A DNA stretch of 64,000 bases from Bombus terrestris (GCF_910591885.1 NC_063285.1:4993395-5057394); one strand, 5' to 3'. Counted from the stretch's first letter, positions 49,527-61,510 are shown. Notes: a model not told the origin generated them from the sequence alone. A program made the numbers and translations.

Positions 49527-51557
49527 TTATATTTTCAAAATAACGCCCTTGTAAGTTGGTAATAAGTTGAACGCCCTTCGCCGACAAGAGGTCGGATTGA
49601 TAGCTCGTCTACGCACTACCTCAAATTGTCTTGCAGCCGCCTCATTCTCGCTTTTGGTTCGTTTCTTAGAACTCGCGACAGAATTTGTTTGTACAACTCT
49701 ACAATTCGCGCGATGCTCGGTGCATCCTACAAAAACTTCATCGCAACCGTCCGTCTCGTTTCCACCCGACGCTATTGCGGTTATGTTTGTCGCAACCGAT
49801 TCATCTAACGAAATTTTGTTCATTACGACGGTGTCCTTGAGACAAGCACTCGTGGGAACTACAACTGCCTGCTTGTGTTGCACGTTCTCGACACGAGATA
49901 GATCTACCTCACGCGCTCCCGTCTCTATGTATACTTTAAGGACCTCTGGAAACCCATCGGAATTCTCGTTTTTTATTCTACTAATGGAGATATCTCCCAT
50001 CTTCATGTTTATCTCGACGGTATCCAGGAAGTCTGTACCTATCAACAACGAGTGTTGCATCGCAGTGTTCGGAACTACGTGTATCGTTATATGATACAAT
50101 TCACCGTCTATAATAATATCCGTCGGAAATTTCCCGAGCGTAAAATTTCTTTTAGACCCGATACTGTGAAATTCAATAATGTCTCGACTTAATTTGGGCG
50201 CTCCGATTCTTACATACTGATTATACCGCATCAAGGTCAACTCGCTACCGGTGTCTACCAGCGCGCTCAGTTCGAAATTTCCGATCTTCACGTCTTTACC
50301 ACGCTTCGTCGGTAACAATCGAAACACACTACCAACCTCTTTAATGGACTCGCTCAGATTGTCGCACCTCGATGCAATGTATCCGTATTATCTACACTTG
50401 AAACATTTAGGTCCCCTCGACTTGTTCGGACACTCTGCACACACGTGTTCTTCACCACCGCAATTATAACACCTTTTACACTTCGCTACATCTTCCGACT
50501 GCTTGGATCTTCCATTGTCCTTAGCTCTCACCGGTCTCATAGTTGACTCTGCTATACGGGATTTTTGTTCCTCATAGATGATAAGATTTTCTTTTAGCTC
50601 TTTTATTGATTTAGCCCCGTACAATATTGTTTTATTGATTTCTTTGTCTCTTATTCCATCTATGATGTACCTTATCTTTGCTGCTTCTTGCATATTCATT
50701 TGACTGGCTATACCAAGCATTCGGTACATGTACGCTGTACATCCTTCGTCGTCTCTTTCTCTTTTTTTTTTCTTGTTTCCTGCAGTTTGCGGTGTATTTG
50801 CCAAGTGTTAAATTTTTTCGAAAACTCTCTTATCAGACCTTCTTTTAACTCGCGCCAAGTTCTAGCATGGCACTCATAATTCACAAATATGTTTGCCGAT
50901 CCGTTCATCAACTTTTTTGCATAAAGTACCTTTTGTTCTTTTCCACCTACATATGCTTGCAGTTTCTTCGGACGCCTCGAACCATTGATTAATATTTTCG
51001 TTGTTTTCGCCTGTAAAAACTTCTAAGGCGTCTTGGACATCCTGAAAACTTACTGTTGTATACCTACGTGCTTTCCAACGGAATTTGTCAGGTTTTTGAT
51101 ATACACCTCGCGCGTTCCTTTTGCTTTCTCGTTCGTCTTCTTCGTCGTCTTCAGTTTCGCTTTCGTCGCCGCTCTCTTCTTCCGACGACGTATTCTCTTC
51201 TTCCATCGCCGCTTGTAGTCTCACATGGAGTTTAGCTTTTCTTCCTCTCGTCTCTAGCCCCATACTAGCAAGACGTTCTCTTAATTCTTTTGTCCTAAGC
51301 TTCTCGAGATCTTCGTCTTCATCTCGATCACTCTTAGTTTTTGGTATTGCCCCTGAACCTTGCTTCTCCGTGGTCTTTTTACCGTTTGCTGGCTCTTTAG
51401 TACTTGGTTGTCCAGTACTATATGCTCGACTTAGCCTGGCAACCAACACTGTCCTTGCACCAGATATTGGTAGATTTAACTGTGCAAGCTTGTTTCTTAA
51501 TTCTTCCAGCGTTGGATTTTCCTCACTTGAAAACTGTTCTTCTTCACAATTTGCCAT
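49527..51557 (-). pseudogene. Gag-protease region, copy C (intact 5' part)
   Basis: A single frame from 51557 to 50874 covers both SAP-like motifs, the acidic linker and the capsid-like start; the frameshift found here in A and B is absent. The next frame begins MMNGSANIFVNYECHARTW at 50911, again offset by one base. The A-rich run near 50762-50770 shifts the frame, and a stop follows CFKCR at 50388. The protease frame (50327-49527) is open from FRLLPTKRGKD through LVDTGSELTL to the end. Breaks thus differ between copies except for the capsid offset. Confidence 0.8.
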
Positions 51558-51621
51558 TTTCAACTCTTTTCTTTTCAGCACGAGTAGTTCCGTAAAACGT
51601 GTCGTTCTCGGTCTGATTTCA

Positions 51622-51639
51622 ATCCCGGACGAGCCCCCA
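51622..51639 (-). promoter_or_regulatory. tRNA-Pro primer binding site, copy C
   Basis: The minus strand has the same 18 bases as the other copies, three bases inside the LTR. Confidence 0.9.
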
Positions 51640-51642
51640 AAA

Positions 51643-52108
51643 TGTAGTATCGGAAAGGATAGGATTAGGATAATTTAGATTTGTAAAATTCTCCTAATGC
51701 TATTTATTTAAGATAAATAAAAATAACAGAGGTTTATTTTACAGAGAACGATAAATGTTCAACTTGAACTGAACGCAAAAATCTTATTCTACTCAAATCA
51801 CTCTCGCAACTCTATAACTCTAACAACCCAATCTCACAACAACGCTAGCAACTCAGGCAACTCCGCTGACTCTTTCAACTATACAAATCTACTCCTCCGC
51901 ATCTCGACTAACTCTGACCTCTCGATAAAACGATCTCACTTCTCGATCAATGTTATTTTGTCCTTTTCCTAATCCGGTCCTGTTTTCGTGCCGCAAGGTC
52001 TAGGTGACTTTAGTCAATAGGTTTTTCTCTTATGTAAACCAACAGCCGAAGGTTAGACGACAATGTTTTGGTTTGTTTCTAACCAGGTTTTTTCCTCACG
52101 ATACTACA
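51643..52108 (-). mobile_element. 5' LTR of the gag-protease element, copy C
   Basis: The 10-base termini are preserved; 466 bp. Confidence 0.9.
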
Positions 52109-52137
52109 ATACACATGTATATATATATATCCATATA

Positions 52138-52628
52138 CAGGGTGGTTGGTAACTGGTGGTAAAAGCGGAAAGGGAGTGATTCTACGCGAAGAAAGAAGTC
52201 GAAAATATAGAATAAAAATTTTTCGTTTGAGGCTTTGTTTTCGAGAAAATCGACTTTGAAAGTGTTCATAGAAATTTAATTAGAAGAGCAGAAGTATGTG
52301 TTCGGCAGAATGGGCAACATTTTCAGCAATTTTTGTAGTAATAAACTTTATGATTACTTCATATTATTTCATTATGTATTCCTAATTTTCCGTTACGGAA
52401 GAAACAAACTTAAACTGCAATAACATCCATCGAGACAACGATCTACAGGGAGATCCGTTATAACGAGACGTGATAAAGTGCACGCGTACCGAGCGAACAT
52501 TCAAAGTCGATTTTCTCGAAAACAATGCCTCAAACGAAAAATTGTTATTCTATATTTTCGACTTTTTTTTCGCGTAGAATCACCCCCTTTCCGCTTGTAC
52601 CACCATCCTGCAGTTGCCAACCACCCTG
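52138..52628. mobile_element. MITE, copy C (491 bp)
   Basis: It is the TA-flanked CAGGGTGGTTGG element, as in A, one base shorter. Confidence 0.9.
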
Positions 52629-53314
52629 TATATAATATATTGTCTATCGCATTACGAGAGTATGTGGTTATTGATAGTGGCTCTTAATATTTATTGCGTA
52701 ACTGCAGAATCTGATGGACCGTAATTGCTCCGGAACATAATTGTGACTAACTTCTTAATGACTGACTGTTGTTGTAGGCGACAACTCCTATTTATAATAA
52801 AACTACCATGGGATAATTGCCTCGTGACGGTTTATTCCCACGAGAACGCGTAGTTTCGGCACGTAGTTATCTCTGCGGACGCTACAGTCTTCGCTTCTGC
52901 TGATTTCCTTCCCAAGTGTGTTACGGTTTCATCCACCTGCTGATACGATCTCCCAACGAGCGTTGCAGTTTTACGTTTTGCTGATAATGAGTCGAACTCT
53001 TCTCGGCACGTGGTTATCTCTGCTCGCGGTGATACTCGACCCTTTGGCGCGTCGCAGCTGCTTCCCCCTGCTGACTTTACCTGAGAACATCATCGTCCCT
53101 CAGCTCCCATTCGCTGCTTACTGCACTGTGTACTGTGGTGGGGAGAGCGCGCGCAAGGCAGAGCGCATCAGCGGACGTCTCAATGTTACGCCAACTCTGA
53201 ACCGCGCAACACCTATCCCTACGTAGTCTTCGATACAACGAAGTATCTCTACGAAATTTCTTGAAGTGTTTAACGATTCGTAACGAGTATTTTACGTGAG
53301 TTTCTTTATTATTT

Positions 53315-54445
53315 TATTGAAAACGAAGCAATGTGGATTTTACTGATCGCGGTGTGCGCGTTTCGTGAATTCCGGTTATTTTTCTTATCGCTTTATTAAT
53401 CCTATCTTATCCATGGTGGCATATTGTGAAATTTATTGATCGCAGCGCGCATTGTAATGTAAAGTGCAATCTTATGGGGATATACGTTGAAACCTGTTGC
53501 TTTTCCGCTCGAATAAGGGATATCCTGTCAACTAAGCACTCTTTTTACTCTGTTTCGATGCCGAATGCATCGCATGGATGTTTTGCACGAAGTGCGCACA
53601 TATCTGTAAAATGCAATTTCTTGGAGAATTTCGTTGAAATCTTCTTGTCGCGTCTCGCGCTCAACACGAGCCGTAACTTGAGACAGAGTAAGAATTCGTC
53701 ATAACTCGCGAATGATGCGAGACACTACTCTGGGGATAATAGAATTAGGCAAAGAACGTTTAGGGGAATAAAGACGCAAAACGTTCTGATATCTTCACTT
53801 TTTACAATATTAATCTACAACCAAAATTCAAATAATATGATGGGGGAAATCCGCGAACTGCCAACGTCCGAACACCGTATAATAATTACAAACGGGAATT
53901 ATAGAAACCTGTCAATTACAACACGCTCAGATACTTTTACTATGTATTAATTTGCCAATCAAAATTAAAAAGATACTATCAGGAAAACTCGCGAACCGGC
54001 AACGCGTGGGCACCGATTATAATAATGAACGGAAACTGCAAACGCCTGTCAATTACAATGTAACGTATTAATCTAGAACTGAAGTTGAAACAATAAGTAA
54101 CGATCGTGTAAAAAAACTGATCGCAGCTTACGGAACTTGCACATGTTACATGGAATAGGGAGATGGGAAAGCAACAAGTACGTGAAACTAATTGAATCTC
54201 GTGAAATACGCGTGCCATAAGCAATTAATTACGTAACATGCCACTTTGGATAAATAGGAGTAATAGAACAACGAGCCTGTGAAAGACCAACGAGAAGTCG
54301 CGAAATGTGCGCGCCGAGATCAATCAACTATAAAACATGCCACTTTGAGTTAGGGAGAAACGATAAGACAACGAATACGAAAACCCCAATTGAAACTCAG
54401 GAAGTGTGCGCGCTGCAATCAGTAAATTCCACAATATGTCACCAT
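53315..54445. repeat. Opposing subrepeat block, copy C
   Basis: It is collinear with 12630-13760. Confidence 0.65.
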
Positions 54446-54563
54446 AAATAAATTGTAAGTAGTTCATAATCGCAATAGACAATGACGGATCGACAAACGG
54501 GCAAACTAAGGACAACGAATACACGAACGTGCAAATAATACGAAATTTTTCTATCTTTACAGA

Positions 54564-54974
54564 ATGTGCATCAACCTTTGCAACAGAGAACAAGTACAAG
54601 CAAATTATGGTCTTTTGAATATGATAATTCCAAGACAACTGACACGCCATGTTGACCTACCTAGATATTATTGTTTGATACGAGTCGCACCTGCCTACCG
54701 CACCAACGACTATTCACTTTGTGGATTTTGCTACAGAAATTTACTTATGATGGAAGCGGACGTACGGATGTACGAAGAAGCAAATTATCATAGCATTTGC
54801 GGAGTCTCAGGCCGCGCACGTGTCCTTCGTTGCGACTCATGCGAAAAACGAATAGGACGGCTAATACCCGCAGACGAGTGTCGGCTGTGCGCCGAGCAGT
54901 TGCCTATACTGACTACAAATCAGATAAATTCGTTAGCTCAGGGGAAATTAGTACGCATTGATTATCATCCGTGA
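54564..54974 (+). CDS. Cysteine-rich 136-residue protein, copy C
   Basis: It is identical to the A and B copies except Leu for Val at residue 17. The same acceptor-like sequence precedes the ATG, and the same cysteine spacing is kept. The family is unknown. Confidence 0.5.
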   Translation: MCINLCNREQVQANYGLLNMIIPRQLTRHVDLPRYYCLIRVAPAYRTNDYSLCGFCYRNLLMMEADVRMYEEANYHSICGVSGRARVLRCDSCEKRIGRLIPADECRLCAEQLPILTTNQINSLAQGKLVRIDYHP

Positions 54975-55823
54975 TAACAATTTTTTTGCTGTCACATAAT
55001 CGGAACTATGTACGGAACTGTTGCGATTCTTTCAACCGCACGCGGATCAAAGGTTACAGCAGCGAATGATCGTTTATAATATTTTCTTCTTATTATATTA
55101 TTAATATTTTTGTTATTATAAATAAACTATATTATTAATATTCGTTCTTGTTATAATTATTTAATTCCACAAATTAACGTATATGGAAGCAAGAATGTAT
55201 GTTTCAAACCAACTGATTACTTACGTCGGTGTTGTCTGCTGAAACCAACCTGGCTTCGCATATCATGCCCAAGGACGAGCAAGTGATTTCCTGCTAATAG
55301 TGAGAGGAGAAATGCGAAAACCCGTAAGTGTCGTCTGCTATTGATGGCACCGTAACTCGTTGTGATTCTTTCAACCGTAGCAGAGTCAAAGGTTACAAGA
55401 GCGAACGATTGTTTATGGATACAGAAATAATATAGCCTTTATAACTATATATAACAGCTACAACAAATAGTTTTTTGATATCCTATTTTATCTAAAAAAT
55501 ATTTTGTTATAAAACTGCAATCGCATTGTGAATAAAGCTACTTTAAAAATTGTTAAAACTTTATTTCTTTATTTTTTCGAGAGAAAGGGCCGTTTGCGAT
55601 GAGTACAATATGTAATGGAAGTCCGCCACCTCCAGAGAGACAGCTTCCCTTTTGGAACTTTAGGGAAACTCCTTAATACTGTAATATAGATTCTACCGTA
55701 GCCGTAATTAAGCAATTGTAGTCATTCAATCGAAGTTTATTTATTAGAGATTTATGATAGTGGGCTTGGGCTCGAGGCGACAACCAGTCGCCGAACGTAG
55801 CCGCGGTCAAGGGATGATCGTTT

Positions 55824-56831
55824 TGTCGAACAAAGACATGGAGTAATTCTATAGCTATAGGGGCGTGAAACAAATCTTCATTTGGGTTAGACGTTGTCGT
55901 TATGCAATAGAGAGTATATTTACTAGTACAAGTATGAGTATCATAGAGTTTAACAAGTAACCGCGGTAATTAGATACTCGAGATGATAATGACAACGATC
56001 CTAGGTTCAATAACGAATCCGCGGTCAACGGGATGAAAGATGTACGTTATCACAAAGTCCAAGTCTAACTCTTTTTTTAACAAAACGTGAAATATTCACT
56101 GATCGTAAAGACGATACTCTTTTCGTCGATGTGATCGCACGAGAGAATGACTTTCCGTCACGATGATGCTGCAAGAGGAAAATTATGATGGGGTGTGTTT
56201 AAGGACACGAGATCATCAGATTCGTCGAGAAAAGCCTTCGTTCGGAAAGTGAGGGAAATGGACGCTCCTGTTAATCGATTAATTTCTATGTTGGTGGTTG
56301 AAGAAGGATGCTAACCGCCCTTGAGAGAAAGTTGCTAGCGGGAAGCGTCGGTCGTGAGAAAACGTATGTCCCGCATCCTCCCGTAGTAGGTGATAGATTT
56401 AGGGACGGTTAGATTATAGACTATTTGTCCGTTTGAAGGACCTTAGTTAACAAAATCCTAAGATTTATAGCGGGTCTTTAGGCTAGCTGAACATGCACTG
56501 CGAAGATGCATCGACATCTGGTAATCATCGTGCCCGAAGAATAAAGTCTGTGTGTGGCGAGCCACGAGACAGAAACCGTTGGAATGTTTACTGTCGCGTG
56601 CAGTTACAACTATTTCTTTTAAGGAGAGCTATAGGACTACTCCATCCCTATGTTAGGTAAAAACGTTTATCCCATGACCGCGGCTACGTTCAGTGACTTG
56701 TCCCTTCGAGCCCAAACTCACTATCACAAATATCCGACAATTATAATCGAGTTAAATCATAGAGACTAATATATTGGGGGGTTTCCGAAGAACTCCAAAG
56801 GGAAGGCCTCAGTGTCCTTTCGTCTCCGATA
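55824..56831 (-). mobile_element. Old gypsy LTR (~1.0 kb), copy C
   Basis: It is collinear with 15139-16146. The (TA)n directly beyond it is where the young gypsy element entered. Confidence 0.65.
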
Positions 56832-56839
56832 TATATATA

Positions 56840-57439
56840 TGTCGGAGATGCAGAGACATCGAGCCTTTCTTTTGGAAGATTTCTCAATACTTGGGCTCGG
56901 GGTGACATAACTGGTCGCCGAACGTAGCCACGGTCACGGGATGAACGAAATGTTTTACAAAGGAGGTTCCAGTGTTAAGGGATACGCTGTATAAACAATC
57001 AAGTCTTGATCAGGAGCAATGCTGGTTTATGTGGAACTGCCTAGTTACGGCGCTTGGGAATTTGTTGATATTCCCGATCGATATGTATTTGATATATGTA
57101 ACTGTTTCTGTCTTTTATTTTGCAATCTCCTTGGAGAGTTTACTGTCATCGTCTTGGAGTGAGTCTTAGAGAAACCCTGTGCCAGAGTGAACGTGTCAGT
57201 GTGTTATCAAAAATATATTAAAACGTACAGAAAGTTTCCCGTTGACCGTGGATTCGTTACAGAACCCAAGAATATTATTTAAAGCATTTGTTTACTTATT
57301 GTTTGATATCTTAGTTAACCGATAAACTAACTTTGTAAAGAAATATAATTTTATGTAAATACAACCTTTATTGAACATCATGATGGCAAATGCTAACGAA
57401 GAATCGTCTCGCGCTCGAAATCCAAACGACAATTCGACA
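56840..57439 (+). mobile_element. 5' LTR, 600 bp
   Basis: TGTCGGAGATG to AATTCGACA. It differs from the 3' LTR at one base that I found (GATTCGTTAC here, GATTCGATAC there). An ATGATGG at 57380 near its end opens a 51-codon frame (MMANANEESSRARNPNDNST) running past the LTR to a TAG at 57533, probably the original gag start. Confidence 0.95.
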
Positions 57440-57501
57440 TCAGAAGTGGGATACGTGCTGAAGCAAAACGATATAAGATTTCTGATTTCTTCCGAAACAA
57501 A

Positions 57502-60500
57502 TGTCATTACTGTGGTAACTACGGTCATAAAGTAGTGGATTGTCAGAGAAGAATAAAATTTGGAAAGCAGAAAAACATACAGAACTCAGAGGAAAGGCGA
57601 TCAGCTACATCATCAAAAGTGACATGCTTTAAGTGTCGCGAGGAGGGACATATTGCGCCTTATTGTCCGCTGTTGCGGAAGGGGAAAAATAACAGTAGTA
57701 CACCAAAGGGTAGCAATGATTATAATAATGAGCGTCGGGTCGACTTCTGTGTTACGGAAACTTCAATGGGTAGATTAACTCATCTGGGTGAGTCGTTTCC
57801 ATTTTATTTTGATTCTGGAGCAGAGTGTTCGCTGATTAAAGAATCTGTGGCTTTGAAATTTTCCGGTAAAAGAGAGACGAATGTAGTAGTGATGCGAGGA
57901 ATAGGAAATACTACCATTAAGAGTACTTTACAAATTTTGTCTGTTGTGTGTATTAACGAATTTACGTTGGAGATAGTTTTCCATGTCCTTGCTGATAAAT
58001 ATTTAAAATATGACATAATGATTGGTCGTGAAATTTTGAGCCGGGGTTTTGATATAAAAATCACTCAAAATAGTGTTGCTATTAGTAGAACAAAAGTAAT
58101 TAATGTGTGTAATAAAGACACTAAAAATGAGATTAATATTAATGATGTTGATACTGAAGTTATAGGAGAAGATAAAAGCCGATTAATTTCTGTTCTTGAA
58201 AAATTTAAAGATTCATTTATTACGGGTTTTCCTCGTGTTCGTGTGAATACGGGCCAAATGGAGATACGATTGATTGATCCTAATGTCACAGTACAAAGAA
58301 GTCCTTATAGACTTAGTGAGGAAGAGCGTAGGCTTGTTCGTGAAAGAATAAACAAATTAATGGAAGCAGAAATTATTCGGCCCAGTAATTCTCCTTTTGC
58401 CAGCCCTATATTACTTGTTAAAAAGAAAGATGGCTCAGATAGATTATGTGTAGACTACCGGGAGTTAAATAAAAATACGGTTGCGGATCGGTATCCTCTA
58501 CCACTTATTGCAGATCAGATTGCGAGATTGAGACAGGCTAAATACTTTATAAGTCTGGATATGGCTAGTGGTTTCCACCAAATCCCTATTCATCCTAATT
58601 CGACAGAGTTTACAGCGTTTGTTACCCCAGATGGACAATACGAGTATGTGACAATGCCGTTTGGGTTGAAAAATGCTCCATCTGTTTTCCAAAGAGCCAT
58701 TTTCAAAGCTTTAGGTGAACTTGCTTATTCGTATGTTATTGTATATTTAGACGATGTTTTGATTATTGCTGATACGATAGATCAAGCTTTAAAAAGATTG
58801 GATATTGTGTTGAAAACTCTTGTGGAAGCTGGTTTTTCTTTTAACTTCGCAAAATGCTCTTTCCTTAAAACAACAGTACTCTATTTAGGATATGTAATTC
58901 ATAACGGGGAGGTACGCCCCAACCCGGGAAAGATACAAGCTTTGAGTTCTTTACCCCCTCCAACGACAGTCACACAGCTTAGACAGTTCATTGGACTGGC
59001 TTCTTACTTCCGAAAATTTGTTCCAAAATTTTCACAAATAATGAAGCCTTTATATGCACTCACTTCTAGTAATAAGAACATAAATTGGACAGATAGGCAC
59101 GAAAGCATAAGACAAAAGGTAATTTCTATATTGACTGATGCGCCAGTGTTGATTATATTTGATCCAAAATATCCAATAGAGTTACATACTGATGCAAGTA
59201 TGGATGGATATGGGGCTATTCTTATGCAAAAGGTGGAAGGTAAGAACAGAGTAGTAGAATATTTTAGCAAAAGAACTAGCCCTGCGGAATCTAGGTACCA
59301 TTCATATGAATTAGAGACGTTGGCGGTAGTGAACGCTGTTAAGCATTTCCGTCACTATTTACACGGACGAGAATTTCTTGTTGTAACAGATTGTAATTCT
59401 TTAAAAGCATCAAGTAAAAAGGTGAATTTAAATGATAGAGTACACAGGTGGTGGGCTTATCTACAAACCTTCAATTTTGACATTGTATATCGAGAAGGTA
59501 AACGTATGACTCACGTAGATTTCTTTTCACGAAACCCCATAGATATAGAACGTATTAAAAATAATAAAATTAAAGAAAAAGAGATTAATTTGACTGAAAT
59601 TTCTGAAGGATGGTTGTTAGTGGAGCAACGTCGTGATCCTCAAATTTTGGAGATTGTAACAAAGTTGCAAAATGACGAACTCACAGAAGACATCGCGAGT
59701 ACATATGAATTACGGTCTGGTACTCTTTATCGTAAGATACAAAGGAAAGGCAAGACTCTCTGTTTACCTATAGTTCCTAGAGGTTTTAGATGGTCCGTTA
59801 TCAACCATGTGCATCAATCAATTATGCACTTAGGTTGGGATAAAACGCTTGAGAAGTTGTACGAGTATTACTGGTTCGAAGGAATGGCGAAATATGTTCG
59901 CAAATTCGTAGAGAACTGTCATGCTTGTCAGGTTTCTAAAGCAAGTTCGGGCAAACCACAAGCCGAACTCCACCCTATACCTAAGACCAGCATACCTTGG
60001 AATACGGTGCACATGGACATAACGGGTAAGTTGAGTGGAAAAAGTGATTTAAAGGAATATGTCATTGTTTTGATTGATGCTTTTACAAAATTTGTGTATT
60101 TATATCATACTCGTAAAATAGATTCTTCTAATATAGTAAAGGCGCTTAAGTCAGCAATATTTTTATTCGGCAGTCCTTGCCGAGTTATAGCGGATCAGGG
60201 TAGATGTTTTACTGGTAAAGAATTTCAGGATTTTTGTCAAAGTAAACATATTAAACTTCACTTAATAGCTACCGGTGTTAGTAGGGCCAATGGTCAGGTG
60301 GAGCGTGTCATGGGAACCTTGAAAAACATGTTTACAACTGTGGAAACGACTGGTCGATCTTGGCAAGAGGCGATTGGTGAAATACAATTGGCTTTAAATT
60401 GCACCACCAATCGTGTGACTAAATCAAGTCCTTTGGAATTACTAATTGGGAAAACAGCAAGACCTTATGGTTTATTGCTTCCCGATGACTTTGTAGAAAA

Positions 60501-60852
60501 GGAAGTAGATATCTCCAATGTAAGACAGCAGGCTATACAAAACATAGAGTCAAACGCTAAATATGATAAGGAAAGATTTGATAGAACTAAGGCAAAAAAA
60601 GTTAAATTTACTCTTGGAGACTTTGTATTACGTAAAAATGAAGAGAGAAATCAAACAAAATTAGATCCTAAGTACAGGGGTCCATTTATAATAGCAGAGA
60701 TTTTGGAAGGAGATAGATATATTTTAAAAACGATGGATGGCAAACGGTCGTATAAGTACAGTCATGATAAGTTAAGGAAAATGCCAGATGGTTGTATTCC
60801 TGCTGAATTGGATGTGTGTAATGATGATATTGGCAACGACAGTGACGATTGA
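57502..60852 (+). CDS. pol: Gypsy Pol polyprotein with nucleocapsid knuckles (gag body missing)
   Basis: The frame is continuous from inside the LTR. It has a first knuckle CHYCGNYGHKVVDC at 57502. Numbering from the GTG codon at 57535 (1105 residues), a second knuckle CFKCREEGHIAPYC is at 31-44, protease FDSGAE with D93, RT DMASGFHQIPI and YLDD at 404-407, RNase H HTDAS with D553, and SPAESRYHSYELETL. The integrase zinc region has H758/H760 and CHACQ. The catalytic triad is D828, D887 and E923, the last two spaced as D-35-E. All active-site residues are present with no internal stop. No ATG was found at a sensible start: the LTR's ATG frame is out of register, so a non-frame-preserving deletion seems to have joined the gag start to the knuckles. 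Transposition would need Gag from elsewhere. Confidence 0.9.
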   Translation, partial: CHYCGNYGHKVVDCQRRIKFGKQKNIQNSEERRSATSSKVTCFKCREEGHIAPYCPLLRKGKNNSSTPKGSNDYNNERRVDFCVTETSMGRLTHLGESFPFYFDSGAECSLIKESVALKFSGKRETNVVVMRGIGNTTIKSTLQILSVVCINEFTLEIVFHVLADKYLKYDIMIGREILSRGFDIKITQNSVAISRTKVINVCNKDTKNEININDVDTEVIGEDKSRLISVLEKFKDSFITGFPRVRVNTGQMEIRLIDPNVTVQRSPYRLSEEERRLVRERINKLMEAEIIRPSNSPFASPILLVKKKDGSDRLCVDYRELNKNTVADRYPLPLIADQIARLRQAKYFISLDMASGFHQIPIHPNSTEFTAFVTPDGQYEYVTMPFGLKNAPSVFQRAIFKALGELAYSYVIVYLDDVLIIADTIDQALKRLDIVLKTLVEAGFSFNFAKCSFLKTTVLYLGYVIHNGEVRPNPGKIQALSSLPPPTTVTQLRQFIGLASYFRKFVPKFSQIMKPLYALTSSNKNINWTDRHESIRQKVISILTDAPVLIIFDPKYPIELHTDASMDGYGAILMQKVEGKNRVVEYFSKRTSPAESRYHSYELETLAVVNAVKHFRHYLHGREFLVVTDCNSLKASSKKVNLNDRVHRWWAYLQTFNFDIVYREGKRMTHVDFFSRNPIDIERIKNNKIKEKEINLTEISEGWLLVEQRRDPQILEIVTKLQNDELTEDIASTYELRSGTLYRKIQRKGKTLCLPIVPRGFRWSVINHVHQSIMHLGWDKTLEKLYEYYWFEGMAKYVRKFVENCHACQVSKASSGKPQAELHPIPKTSIPWNTVHMDITGKLSGKSDLKEYVIVLIDAFTKFVYLYHTRKIDSSNIVKALKSAIFLFGSPCRVIADQGRCFTGKEFQDFCQSKHIKLHLIATGVSRANGQVERVMGTLKNMFTTVETTGRSWQEAIGEIQLALNCTTNRVTKSSPLELLIGKTARPYGLLLPDDFVEKEVDISNVRQQAIQNIESNAKYDKERFDRTKAKKVKFTLGDFVLRKNEERNQTKLDPKYRGPFIIAEILEGDRYILKTMDGKRSYKYSHDKLRKMPDGCIPAELDVCNDDIGNDSDD

Positions 60853-61510
60853 GGTACAGTGATTGAGAAGGAATGTTTTGATCATAACATTTCACACACG
60901 CCCAATGTGGTGTTGTGAAGTAATTTGGTGTTTCACACACGCCCAATGTGGTGTTGTGAAGTAATTTGGTGTTTCACACACGCCCAATGTGGTGTTGTGA
61001 AGTAATTTGGTGTTTCACACACGCCCAATGTGGTGTTGTGAAGTAATTTGGTGTTTCACACACGCCCAGTGTGGTGTTGTGAAGTAATTTGGTGTTTCAC
61101 ACACGCCCAATGTGGTGTTGTGAAGTAATTTGATGTTTCACACACGCCCAATGTGGTGTTGTGAAGTAATTTGGTGTTTCACACACGCCCAGTGTGGTGT
61201 TGTGATATAATTTGGTATATTCATGTATAAGAGTAGTACTGTGATGTGTTCTGGTGAGAGGTTCAGAAGTCTAATGACTGGAGGATCAGAGGATGCAACT
61301 AAATAACAGTTTTGGAGAAAGACATTGTAATATGACAGATTGTTGTTTATGTTTGTTAACAAATATTTAGTAAGAATCTTTGTTGTTGTGGTGGACCCTT
61401 GGCTTATTAGAATGTTTTGTTAAATTGTAAAAGATGTTAAATTGAGTCTAATGTTAAGAAAACCGAATATTTTAGATGCACCCGAGGACGGGTGATTGTC
61501 AGGATGGCCG
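60853..61510 (+). other. 3' untranslated region of the gypsy element
   Basis: It contains the 41 bp repeats, then ~290 bases without a frame. No clear polypurine tract precedes the 3' LTR; the last bases read GTCAGGATGGCCG. No env-like frame is present. Confidence 0.7.
60889..61216 (+). repeat. 41 bp tandem repeat, eight copies
   Basis: CCCAATGTGG or CCCAGTGTGG recurs at 60901, 60942, 60983, 61024, 61065, 61106, 61147 and 61188, always 41 bases apart. Each unit includes TTTCACACACGCCC and GTGTTGTGAA, which can pair as a short imperfect hairpin. The copies are nearly identical. Confidence 0.95.

Larger units (their letters stand above)
39911..55619 (+). repeat. Copy C of the ~15.7 kb unit (forward)
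   Basis: It is collinear with A at an offset near 40677-40692 and pairs with B at a sum near 74704-74713. Unlike B, its similarity with A continues past the unit into the LTR/pol/R1-like flank as far as the window end, interrupted only by the gypsy insertion at 56840-62553. Unassigned AT-rich stretches correspond to those listed for A (40678-42731, 42831-43345, 43490-44148, 46134-47379, 52629-53314). Confidence 0.95.

Noticed and set aside
56972..57169. 65-codon frame in the LTR, also open in the 500 bp solo LTR
   Set aside because: The frame starts at GTG with no ATG, and an in-frame stop lies shortly upstream. Differences between the two LTR types include several synonymous ones, but the count is too small to argue for coding.
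57440..57470. Primer binding site of the young gypsy element
   Set aside because: The sequence after the LTR (TCAGAAGTGGGAT) has no TGG directly at the junction, and I could not assign it to a tRNA.
60889..61216. CRISPR-like regular array
   Set aside because: The 41 bp units are directly contiguous with no spacers, and they lie in a eukaryotic LTR element.
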